Source of the DNA: Lunularia cruciata
Taxonomy: Eukaryota > Streptophyta > Marchantiopsida > Lunulariales > Lunulariaceae
NCBI GenBank assembly: GCA_948567375.1
Contig: OX419758.1
Coordinates: 56,735,001 to 56,799,000, forward strand
Reading direction: 5' to 3'
DNA: 64,000 nucleotides
In this document: positions 10,905-22,397 of the stretch, one piece after another
How the letters are laid out: every line of letters starts with the position of its first letter
Position numbering within the stretch: position 1 is the first letter of the stretch
Made by a program: the position numbers and the translations under genes
The notes under the pieces: generated by a model
What the model was told of the DNA's origin: nothing
The model's database searches: none
The model's input: the letters and a program-made list of their open reading frames with translations, nothing else

Positions 10905-11341
10905 GTATCCCTCCACACCTTGAGCTTCTAGAGGGTTGTATCACATCCATAGATGGACTTTGTGTTCTTGGAGTGCCAGTAGGATTGGAGGATTTTGTCA
11001 CAAGCTTCTTAGACGCTGCTCTTGTAGAGGATGTTCTCCATGTGGATGACCTTCTATTACTAGGAGATCCGTAGGTGGCATTTGATATACTCTCTTCCAG
11101 TATTGCTTGTCGACCATCCTACCTCATTCGTATAGTTCTTCCCTCACCGTCCTTCCTATCATGTTTGAGAGCATTTGATAGGAGGATTATGGGAGTCTTT
11201 GGTGATATTATTGGACCAAGGACTTTTGAGTGTGTGACAAGGGATTTGGCACATAGAAAGACGGCTCTACCAATCTCATGTGGTGGGGTTGGCTTGCTTT
11301 CTATGGAGGAGACAACACCTATAGCATTGTTGGGTAGTTAG

Positions 11342-12520
11342 GCTCTCTTGGCACCCCTACTTTCCTCTCGTTTTATGGTTGATGATAGGCCAATTTTGGA
11401 GACTTATGTGATAGAGGTGGAGGGAGGAGCCTTTCCTCTCCGGGTGTTATTGTAGCAGACAAGAGATAGTCTATCCCCACGAGCACAAGAGGATTTTCCA
11501 TCTTTTGCTTCACTATCATCAGATTGGACTAGAGGTTTACAATCTTCCTTGATGGAGCAACAATGTGAGCATACGCTACATTCTCTCTTAGTCGACTCGT
11601 CCATTCCTCAAGCTACTAAAGCACGTCTTTGCTCTTGCTCCGGCAAGGGTGTAGGCTCTTGGATCCTAGCTTGACCGTGCATTAGGGCTTTTTGACTCAC
11701 ACAAGCTACTTTCTCTACAACGATGAGGTTTCACCTAGGTTTGGTCCACCCATGTGCATCTTCATTACTCACTTGTCAGTGTGGTTCTACACTAGATGAG
11801 CAGCGGTCCCATGACACGATGTCCTTTTGGAGGACAGAGGAAAGCTATCCATGATGCCATTAGAGACATAGTGTTTTCTATGGCACGAGAGAGTAGATAC
11901 TTGGCTTGGAGGGAGCATTCGTATGCTTTGCAAACTACACGTGTCAGGGCAGACTTATACTTGGTCCGAGATGATCAGGTGACAGTAGCGGATGTTGTGG
12001 TTATGGACCCTACGTGGGATATAGTTTTGGAGGGAGTGATTACCCATCCTCCTGGATGGGCGGCGAGTGCAGCAGCAGGTCGCAAGGTCTCCAAGTATAG
12101 GGGCATGCAGCGAGGTCACCTCTTTGTTCCTCTAGCCTTGGAGTTATATGGAGCTATGGAAACGGTATTTGACACATTGTAAGGGAGTGCGTGAGAGCTT
12201 ATCATGTTAGGCGTCAAGGGGTACCACTCTCACTCTCATACTTTGTAGCATATTTTAGACAGCGTGTGTCCATTGCTCTATAGAGGGCAGTGGCTGGTGC
12301 AATCCATAGGAGAGCAATCACATTAGGTGATGTTTCTTCGGATGCTCCAGTTGTGTGTAGACCGTACGACTGGCATAGCTCTAATATCTTAGGTGCGGTA
12401 GTGCAGATTTCTCATATAGACTCTATTGGGCTTAGGCCCATGTTACCTTTTTTGTCTCTCCCTCGTACGGCTTGATGGGGTCCTCCCATCCTTCGTTTTT
12501 CCTACGCGGTCGCCTTTCGC
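11342..12520 (+). pseudogene. C-terminal endonuclease region of LINE 1
   Basis: Downstream of RT a cysteine-histidine segment reads TCQCGSTLDEQRSHD around 11769-11813 and, after a frame change, TRCPFGGQRKAIHDAIRD, which together resemble the CCHC motif before the endonuclease of R2-type LINEs. The open frame 11796-12182 carries RVRADLYL, then VTVADVVVMDP: Asp at residue 53 and Asp at residue 66 of that frame, an (A/P)D-Xn-D arrangement as in restriction-like (PD-(D/E)XK) nucleases. It would nick the target to prime reverse transcription. The last coding block, GAIHRRAITLGDVSSDAP around 12295-12350, is shared with copies 2 and 3. Assignment of the nuclease fold is by motif only. Confidence 0.65.
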
Positions 12521-12534
12521 GTTAACTCCATGAA
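12521..12534 (+). repeat. Target-site duplication, right copy (LINE 1)
   Basis: GTTAACTCCATGAA, exact match to 7901-7914. It starts exactly where similarity among LINE copies ends. Confidence 0.75.
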
Positions 12535-12959
12535 ACTAAAAGTCATTGTTAAGAATTTTGTCTAAATCCATAGTGTATTCAAACATAATCTGACTTTACT
12601 TTCTAAGTTTTGAATAAGTTCATTATATTTATGAGTTAGATTTCACTGATACTATGTTTTTGCAACACTTTCCTTTTCAAAATTTTATAAAAATTATAAA
12701 TATCTGAGTCCTACACCAACATTCTAGCACTAATAATATTTAAATCCTAGTCTCACCCACTAGTTTGCGGACATATGCACCTGGACAAAGTCCAAAGTAA
12801 GTAACTCCCTTGATCACTTGCACGTTGGAGTATTCATTTTATTTATGTTCCCATCGAGGAATCAACCTACCTCTTTAATACGTGGGAACTGTCTCCCCAA
12901 CCTGAGGATACCGTACCGTACGCCGACAATACTGGTTGCTAAGTGGCTACTGTTAGTGA
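12535..12959. other. No recognisable gene
   Basis: AT-rich spacer between LINE 1 and the next LINE remnant. I see no supported feature. Confidence 0.55.
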
Positions 12960-13146
12960 CATGTTATCAGAGGAGTGTACTTTTAAATCAAGAAAATCTC
13001 CGGATACATTTGTATAATTCGGTATTTTAGACGCGATAGAGCAGATTTTTCATATCGATATTATTAGATTCAATTCCATTTTATTTTTTATATCTCATCA
13101 TCTCAGCTTGATGATTTTCCCTTCCTTCGTGTTATTTTGCAGGTTT
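12960..13146 (+). pseudogene. LINE copy 4, very old 3' end
   Basis: From about 12990 the sequence tracks the last 150 bp of LINE 1: a GCGATAGAGCAG block against GCGGTAGTGCAG, TTTCATATCGAT against TCTCATATAGAC, then GCTTGATGATTTTCCC against GCTTGATGGGGTCCTCCC. Most differences are C-to-T or G-to-A, as expected from long decay of methylated DNA. It ends at the same place as the other copies. Confidence 0.65.
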
Positions 13147-16100
13147 TCTCTCTACTTTCACAATAATCAAGAATGTTATGCCCTGTTATTTCTAGTCAAC
13201 GTCCGTGCAGCACAAAGAGCGGAAGAAGGTACGGGGAACACTTGGTCTCTGCATATAAGACGAGTGAAGAACGTACGTAACTATACAGTCCTCCTGCATA
13301 TATCACTCTAGTCTCGTACAATAGTTAAAGCGGAATTCGCACAAAGCGATTTCCAAGTCGCGAAACCAATCAATCCACTTTCTCTCAGTCCGCCGATTTT
13401 ACTTCAATCCAACTTAGTGTTGTGTGATAACTTCATATGGAATGAAACCGTCTAAAAGTTACGTGAAGTTTTATCTCCTCCAAACATGAGAAGTGTTTTA
13501 TATATATATAAAAGATTTGAATTCCGAAGGGATCTATATGGTCTTTAGTTATGGTTGGATTTTGATGTCCAATAGACAAATGATATTCGATTTGCAGTTG
13601 TTTCTACTTTTGGTTGTCCTCAATGGTTCATAGCCAGGTTTCTTGGTCCTTAGTTGCTTTAATGGAATTCGACACCTAGACATTGGCAGGGTGTTTCATA
13701 GTGTTTTCCTTTCATTGTGGCCGGAGGACATGCAATAGACTAGTGGATTCTGGTATTACTGCACATAGATGGACGGGCGACGGAGTGTTTGACAGTGGAT
13801 GATGGTTTTTGTATTTAGTAGCTGATGGAATACAACTTTTTGTGTGCAATTCAAGTGTAATGGTGGACGGACGTTTAGTGTTCCGGCAATATTTTCCTTT
13901 GATGGTGTCTGGAGGACAAGCAATAGACTAGTACAAGTTGATGTTGATGCTCTCAACTTTGCGATGTGACTTGAATAACTCCTATGAATGAATGTGCTAG
14001 GGAAGTCCTCTTAGGTTTAGGGTAAGATGTATGTTCCTATAACTTGGACTATAACTAAAATTGATTGTAAGCTAGGGTTTAGTTTAAGATTTAGGGCTTA
14101 ACATAAGTAAGAGTTAATATATCAGAATACAAAATACAAAACCATATTGTTCATTTTCAAATTGATTGTAATAGAAATCATTATGCTTCATATCTTTCAT
14201 TTGAGACTTTTCTCGGAAAAACAGATTTATAAACCTAAAAGAATAGATTGTAATACAAATCCTTTTGCATATTATTATATAAAGATACATAATATAATGA
14301 TTGTGAGAAAACCTTCCCTGTAACCCAAATTGCATTCTGAATATTCTACATGATCTTACAATAGACAATGTAAATTTTTTGAAGGACATGCTTTTTTACA
14401 CTTTGAATATATGTTTATAGTAGTTTTATAAGGATAAATCTTAATAGAATAACAATTTTGGGTTCGATCATTTGCTTATCTATATAGGTGTCATGAAGTT
14501 CAGATTCAGATATAGGATTTTAATCTAGAAATTTAAATATGGACTTTCAGAAGTTCACGTAGGTGCCATAAATCATTACCAAAACTTTACTAAAAATTAA
14601 AAAATATATTAGAACTTTCATCCAAATCAAAATCAGAATCAAAATCAAGATGATCCTTTCAGGAATGTTTTAGAAATTGTAGATTGATTTTACTAAGTTG
14701 ATAAATGACCTTCATAATCTATTAGTAATTCGCATGCATAAGATATAATCATGTCATAAGAATATAATAATCATGTCATAAGAATATCTATTTGCACCAC
14801 TGCAAAATATTTATGTCATTTGAGATAATCATAAGGTTTTTCATGGACGCTTACAATTCCCTTAAGGGTAAATAAAGTGTATCATATACCCTTCAGTCAT
14901 CCATATAACATGTAGAATGCTATAATATTTCTTTCAACTGTAACACTGAATATAAGTTATATAATTTAACCAAGTGTAAATTTGTAGAGCCTTCGTTAGG
15001 AATTTCAATCTTGATCGCGCTTTCCTCATCAAAGGACGCTGCACGAGAGAAATTAAAAGATATTACTTTCAACTAAAAACCTTTAGAAACCCTTCGGATC
15101 TTGCTAAACAGGTATTATGCTTTCTTGTGAAAGCGTTAACCGGCTCACTGCACAAAAGACATTCTTTTTGGAAAATTGGACTAAGTTATCATTAAATGAA
15201 TTTTTAGAAGAAAATCTTGGGATATGTCTCCTCGCATATCCCAAGATTTTGCTCGACAACACTCCCGAAATTTTTTATAATACTACTACAAAATTTTCAT
15301 AGTAAGCTAATTGAAACTCCTTATTGAATCATATTGTTCTCTCTGATTATATACCCTCACTATTAATATCAAGACTCTTCTTGTAAATTCAAGAATGAAC
15401 TTTGATTATAATCAAAACATGTGGTCAGTTGTGAGTTTACAATATTGCATCAAGATGAGATACTTAACACCTATACATCCATGATACATCACATGGTAAG
15501 ACTTTTCAAACTTCTTTCTACAGTAAGTTTGTGTTGCACTTGATATTAACAAATATCTTTGTCTTTTATCTTCTACAAATACATAACAAGGATTATGCGT
15601 TTTATCTATTATGTAATGGATATATATCCAATATAGATATCGATGTAATATTATACATAATAGATCTTAAAATCTTAATCTTGGTTATATTTGTACAGAA
15701 TAAAAGACACAGCTATTTAATAATACCAAGTATTCCAATAATTCTCCTTGTCAGGTTTGTCGCATGGTACCCTACTAGTTAAGGTGGTTATCGAATAATT
15801 CTAGTAGGTTATCAACACAAGACAGTTCCGAGAAGTGGAAAAAGGCATAACCGTGGAGCTGATCTGTCATTCATGCGAAGAATGGTTCCAACAGAACACT
15901 TAAAACCACGATAATTTGTCTCCTCAGAATAGGAGATGGAGTTGAGAAACCGAGTCTGAGAGTATTATCCTGAACGAAAAAGGAACAAGGATACAGGTAG
16001 CATGAGGGAAGAGCAAGCAAAAGGTCCAAGGAAGAAAGGCAAAAATTCCATTCAAAACTGCGATCCTAATTTAAAAAGCAAAGGGGAAAGAATCATAATA

Positions 16101-16480
16101 ATCTACTACTGAAATCTATGATACATAGATCTTGGAATAATGTGTCGGGTAGATGGGAGAAAGGGTCTTAGAGGGGATGCAAACTCCTACTGCTAATGCA
16201 CGTTTATGAAAACTTAAGATCTCAAAACGCTATACTAGACACTGACTGAGACTCTTTATCTAAAATATGATGTAAGTTTGACAGACCAGATAACCATTAA
16301 CCTCTCTTCACTCTAGGGGATGAAATTGGTTCTTCCTCTCATGATGGTGTGGCACATTCGTTCTCATCCATAAATAGGTTTGCGTTGTTCGACTTTAATT
16401 GATGCCACCTTGTGAGGAGAGGATGTCTTGGATAATGAACCTGCTTACATATTTAGGTGATCTCTACCTCCTTAAGGAGT
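13147..16480. other. Long stretch without recognisable genes
   Basis: AT-rich sequence with only short frames on both strands. I found no LTR termini, no RT or transposase motifs and no RNA gene. The only clear structure is the hairpin at 15211-15250. Confidence 0.5.
15211..15250. repeat. Perfect 16-bp hairpin with 8-nt loop
   Basis: AAAATCTTGGGATATG (15211-15226) and its exact reverse complement (15235-15250), loop TCTCCTCG. It could fold as RNA or DNA cruciform. No flanking duplication was noticed. Confidence 0.92.
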
Positions 16481-17275
16481 ACTCCACACTAAACATGCAA
16501 AAGTGAAACAAGACCAGCCCCGCATATGCATAGGCACCAAATATTTGCAACTCATGTACCTAATCTCATCAAACTTTGCTGACTTTGCCTGTTGTCCTCT
16601 CTTTTTCCATCTAGAGTTGAAATAGTAGGAAGGACGACCGCATAGAAAAAATGAAGGATGGGAAGACCCCATCAACCCATACAAGGGAGAGATGAAAAAG
16701 GTAAAATGGTGCTAAGCCCCCATAAGTCTATATGAGAAATCTGCCCCACTGCACCTAAGAAATCTGAGCTATGCAAGTCGTGTGGTTTACAAATAATTGG
16801 AGCATCCGAAGAAATATCACCTAGTGTGATTGCTCTCCTATGGATTGCACCAGCCACTGCACTCTGAAGAGCAATGGACACATGATGTCTAAAATACGTT
16901 ATAGAGTATGAGAGTGAGAGTGGTACCCCTAGCGCCTAACATGATAAGCTCTCGTGCACTCCTTGACAAATGTGTCAAACGCCGTGTCCATCACTCCATT
17001 TAACTCCAAGGCTAGAGGAACAAAGACGTGATCTCGCTGCATGCCCTTATACTTGGAGACCTTGTGACTTGCTGCTGCGCTTGCTGCCCATCCCGGGGAT
17101 GGGTAATCACTCCCTCCAAAATTGTATCTCGTGTAGGGTCTATACCCACAACATCCACTATTGTCACCTCATCATCTCGGACCAAGTATAAGTCTGCCCT
17201 AACCCGTGTCGTTTGCAAAGCGTACAAACCTTCTCTCAAAGCCAAGTATCCACACTCTCTCGTGCCATAGCAAAC
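16481..17275 (-). pseudogene. LINE copy 3, 5'-truncated, minus strand
   Basis: The minus strand carries the LINE endonuclease region. LREGLYALQTTRVRADLYL and DDEVTIVDVVGIDPTRD lie around 17130-17260, and AVAGAIHRRAITLGDISSD around 16800-16860. The 3' end is near 16625, at the same point as in the other copies. The LINE sequence starts only around 17270 (equivalent to the FSMARES segment), so about 650 bp survive; positions 16481-16620 are flanking sequence that stays open in frame. The nuclease Asp residues are readable, but the frame is interrupted by the next feature and by stops. Confidence 0.78.
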
Positions 17276-17309
17276 ACAAAGAAGGGATTGCCCAGGAGAG
17301 GTAGTTATC

Positions 17310-18043
17310 TGTAATACTCTGAGGACAAGAGAAGAGAGAAAACATAGATTGCACACTCAAACATTCGATGCCCCAAGGGAGCACCTTCTCTTTATTATAT
17401 AGACAAAGAGGATCTCCGCCAAGGAAGCTCCACCATAGGATTAGGGACACAGATAGGTGATATGTCAGCAAGCTTCACCCTTGGATTACTTACTTGGATG
17501 GGTGACATGTCTGGTCTAGGTCCTATCTGGTTGGTCAAACAAGCTTTGACCGGAGGGAATTTTTAAGGGAATCTTCCTATAGGAATCTCAGAATCACGTA
17601 AGGTACCATTGGAAAGCTCTCGACAAGACAAAGCAAGGGGGAGGGAAGGCCAGCCTTTCCTCTGTTGGGGGGGGATGTACATATTTTCGAGGCCTAATTC
17701 ATCCGTTTAGGCCTCCAAAATTGCCTTCAAAGATTTCAGGCATATTTTGGTTCCTGCTCTATTAGTAGAAGTCCCCTTTTGGTGATACCTCTTTTTGATC
17801 TGTTTAGTCCATCATGTGTAACATCCTTCCAGATGTTACCAAACCAATTCTCACCTTTAGTTAATATGTCTAGCTATTGGTTCTAAGGTTCTCAAGTCTA
17901 TTTTGGTTTCTGTCCTATTAGTAGAAGTACTCTTTTTGTGATATTTCTATCTTATCTATTTTGACCATCATGTATAACATCATTCTAGATGTTACCAAAC
18001 CAAATTTCACATCTAGATCATATGGCTAGCTCTTGGTATTATA
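17310..18043 (-). mobile_element. Solo LTR of family A, TSD TTATC
   Basis: A 734-bp LTR, minus orientation, flanked by the perfect duplication TTATC (17305-17309 and 18044-18048). The right terminus is GTATTATA, so the canonical CA has become TA. It carries the two-unit U3 repeat and the intact TATATAATAAAGAG region (near 17390-17404, minus strand). It inserted about 35 bp upstream of the truncated LINE copy 3. Confidence 0.94.
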
Positions 18044-18048
18044 TTATC

Positions 18049-21000
18049 TCCTCCCCTAGCTAGAAACCTAGTGCTTAAAACCATACGGGGAACGAGTATC
18101 AGGGGATTCAGCTATTCGATGTGTGTACAATAGTACGATAATAATAATGAAGAATAGTAAAGAGAGTTCGGTGACATTCCTTACAATTCCCGTGCTATCA
18201 TCGCATAAGAATTCAGTAGATACTTCCAAATTGTTTTTGAATACCCCTATACAGATCCTATGATTCCAAAATAGTTGTGGGCAATTTATGAAATTGAATT
18301 CCCTTACCAACAGATCTGAAACCTACCAGAATATTTTTGAAGATGATAAAGAAAAGTGTAACGCGAGAACACTTGTAGTTTACAAAGTTCGCTCGTACCA
18401 AGCTCTTGAAGCCGTTTGTCAAATAGGATGCACAAATGGTAGGCCTTAGAAAACTGCAGACTGATTTGAACAACCGTACCTTATGGGATACTTTTTTCAA
18501 ATCAAGGAGAAATTGGTTTGCAAATTGCGCATTGCTATCCCTTGAAATAACAGATTATATTAAGCTGAATCAAGTTTTAGTTGTTATCTGAAATAAAGAT
18601 AATACGTAAAAAATTCATAGCCAGAATAAACAAACATGATGCTTCGTTCGATAAATTTCCCAAAGTAAGACCTAGTCATCTTATGTGACCAATCTGGTTT
18701 GGCATATATAGCGTCATAATCGGATTTCATGCAGTGATTTTCGTCGAAAAGCGACGTTTAATAGGTTCCATTTAATTACAATTTCTGGACTCTCTCCTGC
18801 ACATATCTCTTCAATGGCAAAGAATATTATCAGCACTGCTCGCAGGATAAAATAGATTGCTTTTCAACATGCTAGAAGAATCGCCTACTTCAACAAGGAA
18901 GTGATGTCAAAAGGAAATCAAGTGCATTGCATGGATGCCCTACCGATCATGAATCCCCGATAAAAGTATCCAACTCAAATCATCTTCTTATGACAGGTCT
19001 AGAACTGAGATCCACACGATCCAAGTATCAGTACTCAAACCTTGACAAATCCTACAGTTCCACCATTAAATTTCTGTCAAGTATTATGTCCTTCTGTCTT
19101 GGAATGTTTACTGCGCTGTATCTCGGCACAAGTATATGCCCTTGACAAAGAAATGTTTACTTTCAAGTGATAGTATTGTAAACTTCCCTCTTTCACATAA
19201 TCGATGAAAATACCAGCGCTGGTCACCGAGGACCACGGTTTATATCTACCTTTTGTATGTATGTCTGCTACCCCAAATTATGTAAGAACATTGGGGTTAT
19301 ATAATCCTGATGTGTGGAACCCATTCCACGAAGTGCAGATCCACAATCACGTTTCAGATCCTTAATGAAGTAGGTAAGTCCAAAGGGATTACTGCTGATA
19401 GAGGTTGCATTCATTCACGTTTGAGGGGCTGGAGCAGTGGACAAGTATCGAAACACCAATATACATATCAAGAATCAGATTAGGGAGAACTATTTCTATA
19501 GTTAAGGTTGCACTTATCGAGATTTCGGAGATGTGAGTAATGTGAAATTTATTTAATGGGAATTACTCAACGTTTATAATTATAATTTTAGATATGAAAT
19601 TTAAAACTATTCTGTTTACAAATAATTTTCCTTATTTATTTTGCAACCAAATTCTTGCATTCATCGAGAGTGGACTTCAGAGTAAATGAGCTTTGCAAGT
19701 AAACGAAATCGCACAAGCTGCCCGAGTAATGTTATTGACACGTATTCCTGTCACTCCCGTAAGATTGAGGACCAGTGCTTTGACGTAATCTCCGATACAG
19801 GTACTTACTCGGTAGGATGAATATGCTTGGCGTTCCTTAATTGTTCTTAAATCTCCCTTGCTTCAAAACTCGTCTAACTTTCCAATCTGATTGAAAACGT
19901 TTCTTGATACGGTATTTATTTGCCTTATTTGCCTTCAATCCTATGCACACTTTAGAAAGAAAATTAACAGCAAAGACAGTTCCCTGAGCCCAATACCTTA
20001 CTACGGCTTACTTTCTCTCCGATCACCCAAATTCGTTCCCTGAGGACCAGAATCTTGACTTAACTCAATCCGTTATCTTGTGGTTTACTTCCCACTAAAG
20101 GGAGCGGTCCTTGAGGATGAGAATCTTGACTTTCTTACGATGTGTACACTTCGTGGCAATCTGTATCTAATTTTGGTCTAGATATCTTTGACTGACGAAA
20201 TCGGAGCTTCCCAGTTCATTCTTGACCTCCGAAGTCGATGTCGATAGTGTACTTTATTGACCAGGCTGCCCAGAAAGTAGAAATAGTATATACTTTCCCA
20301 AGGAAAGCCAAACGAGTAGAGTGGACAATCATAACGAATCCATTGATCTTTAAGGCCCGTTTGACAAATGGAATAGTATACCACAGCATAGTTCTCATCA
20401 TTCAACTTTTATATAATTCTATGCTCAATGCAAGTGCATGCCTGTGCCATACAGTAATCTATAGATGGCATGGGCATCCAACTAGCATGGTATGTAGTAT
20501 GTATCGAAGCGAAGGCATCTTGCATTAATAGTTCCGTCGAGGATAATATCATAATCCTGTGATACGAGGAACTGGTTATCATTGTTTCCGACTGATGTTG
20601 CGTCAACACGTGGGAGCTGCCGGAGCGGACGAGGTTGGATTTCGCCACGAAGATTTTCATCCTTTAATTATTGATTTTGATTACATTAAAATATTTATTG
20701 GATAAAATTTATAAAAATATTAGAACTCTAGCTCTTTGAATTTTTGAAAATTTAAAATTACTTAGTTTATTATGGCTTTTCAAGCCAATAATGGAAGAAA
20801 AAATCGTAACCTTCCTGAAATATTCCTAAAATCAGAAATAAAAAGTTATAAACTTTGGATATCATACATTGCAATGTAAATTAAGTCTCTTTTTAAAATT
20901 ATTACCATAGATATAGATAAAGTTAAATAATAAATAACCATGAGTTATATTCATGGGTTTAAGGACCAAATATAAGTCTAACATGAATACTCTAGTTTGT

Positions 21001-22390
21001 GTTGTTTTATATGAGGTTATATTTTAGTGAGAATAATTAAAATTATCATATATAAATAATTTATAGATGATTTGATCATCATATATTAATCCCAATATGG
21101 ATACTCAAATTTATAGAGTTATATAAAATTAATATTTAATAAAGTTAACATACAAGTTTACATTACTATCTAACATATATTGTTATAAACATCATGAGCT
21201 AGAAAAGTACAACTTATATTAGAAGTCTCATAATAGAGGAACTGTATTTTTTAAAGCTCCAATTCAAATTCAATTCAAAATATTCACTTCTTGAAGAGAC
21301 TAAGAAGACTAGCCTTAATAGTACATACAACTACCATATATAACAGTACAAAAAGTAGCTCTAATAATATCTAAAGAAACCTTAATTGTATATATGACCA
21401 CTACTAAGTAGCTTGACAGTGGCTATTAAAAAATTGCAACAACTAAGATAATGATCCAAGCATCTAAGCAAACTACTAAGGCAAGAATGACTTGACTACT
21501 ATAACTAATATATACATTGCTAGAGCATATATTTCTATCAACATTATACATTATAAAAGCAAAAATCATTCAAGAAGTCATATAAACTCTAATGCACCAT
21601 AATAATTTCACTAACTAGTGGTTATGCCTCTCTAACTCTAAATAATTCCAAGTAAATGATATGTCTTATTATGTTGCACTATCATTAGTTGCTTGTATGT
21701 AATATATACCACATAAAGAATTAACTTAGCTAAAGTGTCAAGTACAACAAGGATATACCCATTTCCCTTGAATAACAACCATGAGTGGAAGAAACAAGCA
21801 TCCTACATGCCATTTTCTCAAACAACTAGCACACACTAACAATAACTCCACTAAAAGAGCCACTACATAATATACATCCCATATGCCATTTTCTCAAACA
21901 ACTATCACACAGTAACAAAATAGAAGCTCTACTATTGGAGCCATATAATATACATTGCAAGCTTCTACATACATTTTCCAAGCTTAGATCCATAATCCTA
22001 TCAACATTTGGGAAGTGAAATGGTGCATAATTTCATATATGGTTCCTTTAAGAGATACCATATCCTTCCAACATGAGAACTCAAGAAGGTAAGACCTCAC
22101 ACAATCTCAATATAGTGTAGCTTGTAGTCACATCAAGTGTTGTTAGTGTAGTTTGTTGTCACATAGTCACCAAGATGAAACCAATTGATCAAGAATCGAT
22201 AACTTCTTCCTTGAATAACTATATAATGAAAGATATTCCTATAGTGAGAAATTGATAAGTTCTCAAAGACCATAGATACAATCTCCCTTTCAAATATCTT
22301 GCTTTAAGAACATACTCTAATCCACATACAAGGATCATCCAAGTCTAGAACTATAGTAACATCATAACAAAAAACTAATCATGACTAATA
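18049..22390. other. Long stretch without recognisable genes
   Basis: Both strands hold only short frames. A near-repeat of about 25 bp (around 20037-20062 and 20108-20134) and a tandem duplication at 21797-21959 are the only structures noticed. 20.7-22.4 kb is strongly AT-rich. No element domain or host exon could be supported. Confidence 0.5.
21797..21959. repeat. Diverged tandem duplication, period about 76-90 bp
   Basis: The block TGCCATTTTCTCAAACAACTA occurs at 21808 and again at 21884, each followed by related CACACA-TAACAA and ATAATATACAT segments. The units differ by substitutions and small indels. Confidence 0.75.
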
Positions 22391-22397
22391 TAGAAGC

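Larger units (their letters stand above)
9175..11341 (+). pseudogene. Reverse transcriptase of LINE 1 (split by solo LTR)
   Basis: This is the polymerase that copies LINE RNA at the nicked target. It starts around PCLSSGGLSGMVYEHL and continues through GIRPIAIGE (9580), a stop at 9658 in otherwise continuous sequence, SPHQFGVATPGGYEA (9668), VVLQVDVENTFNSV (9760) with the first catalytic Asp, GDPLGG (9965) and LVDDTHIVGH (10061), where the usual F/YADD box has become LVDD. An 11-G run at 9975-9985 shifts the frame. A family A solo LTR splits the thumb at 10196-10904; the frame then resumes (PPHLELLEGCITSIDGLCVLG) and runs with stops to about 11341. RVKVSKCRAWSPLG and the sequence after the LTR join cleanly if one GTATC is removed. 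Confidence 0.82.
7915..12520 (+). mobile_element. R2-like LINE, near full length, with solo LTR inside
   Basis: A non-LTR retrotransposon of about 3.9 kb once the 709-bp solo LTR and its duplicated GTATC are removed. In order it has a 5' untranslated part (7915-8560), a C2H2 finger (8606-8668), an RT domain (about 9175-11340), a cysteine-histidine region (about 11770-11830) and a restriction-like endonuclease region (11796-12182). It ends at 12520 without a poly(A) tail. Three other copies stop at the same place after GCGGTCG-YC-TTC-like sequence. Elements with N-terminal finger, RT and C-terminal endonuclease form the R2/NeSL-type branch of LINEs, many of them target-specific. Stops and shifts in every domain make this copy inactive. 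Confidence 0.8.

Noticed and set aside
14455-14480. tRNA-like GGTTCGATC near 14461
   Set aside because: No acceptor stem or anticodon arm can be placed around it.
13756-15782. Short open frames on both strands (for example near 13756, 14114, 15117, 15531)
   Set aside because: Chance frames in AT-rich DNA with low-complexity translations; no start context, splice signals or similarity that I can recognise.
18600-20660. Possible copia element or host gene in 18.6-20.7 kb
   Set aside because: A few phrases looked familiar, but no RT, integrase or protease motif could be read in any frame.
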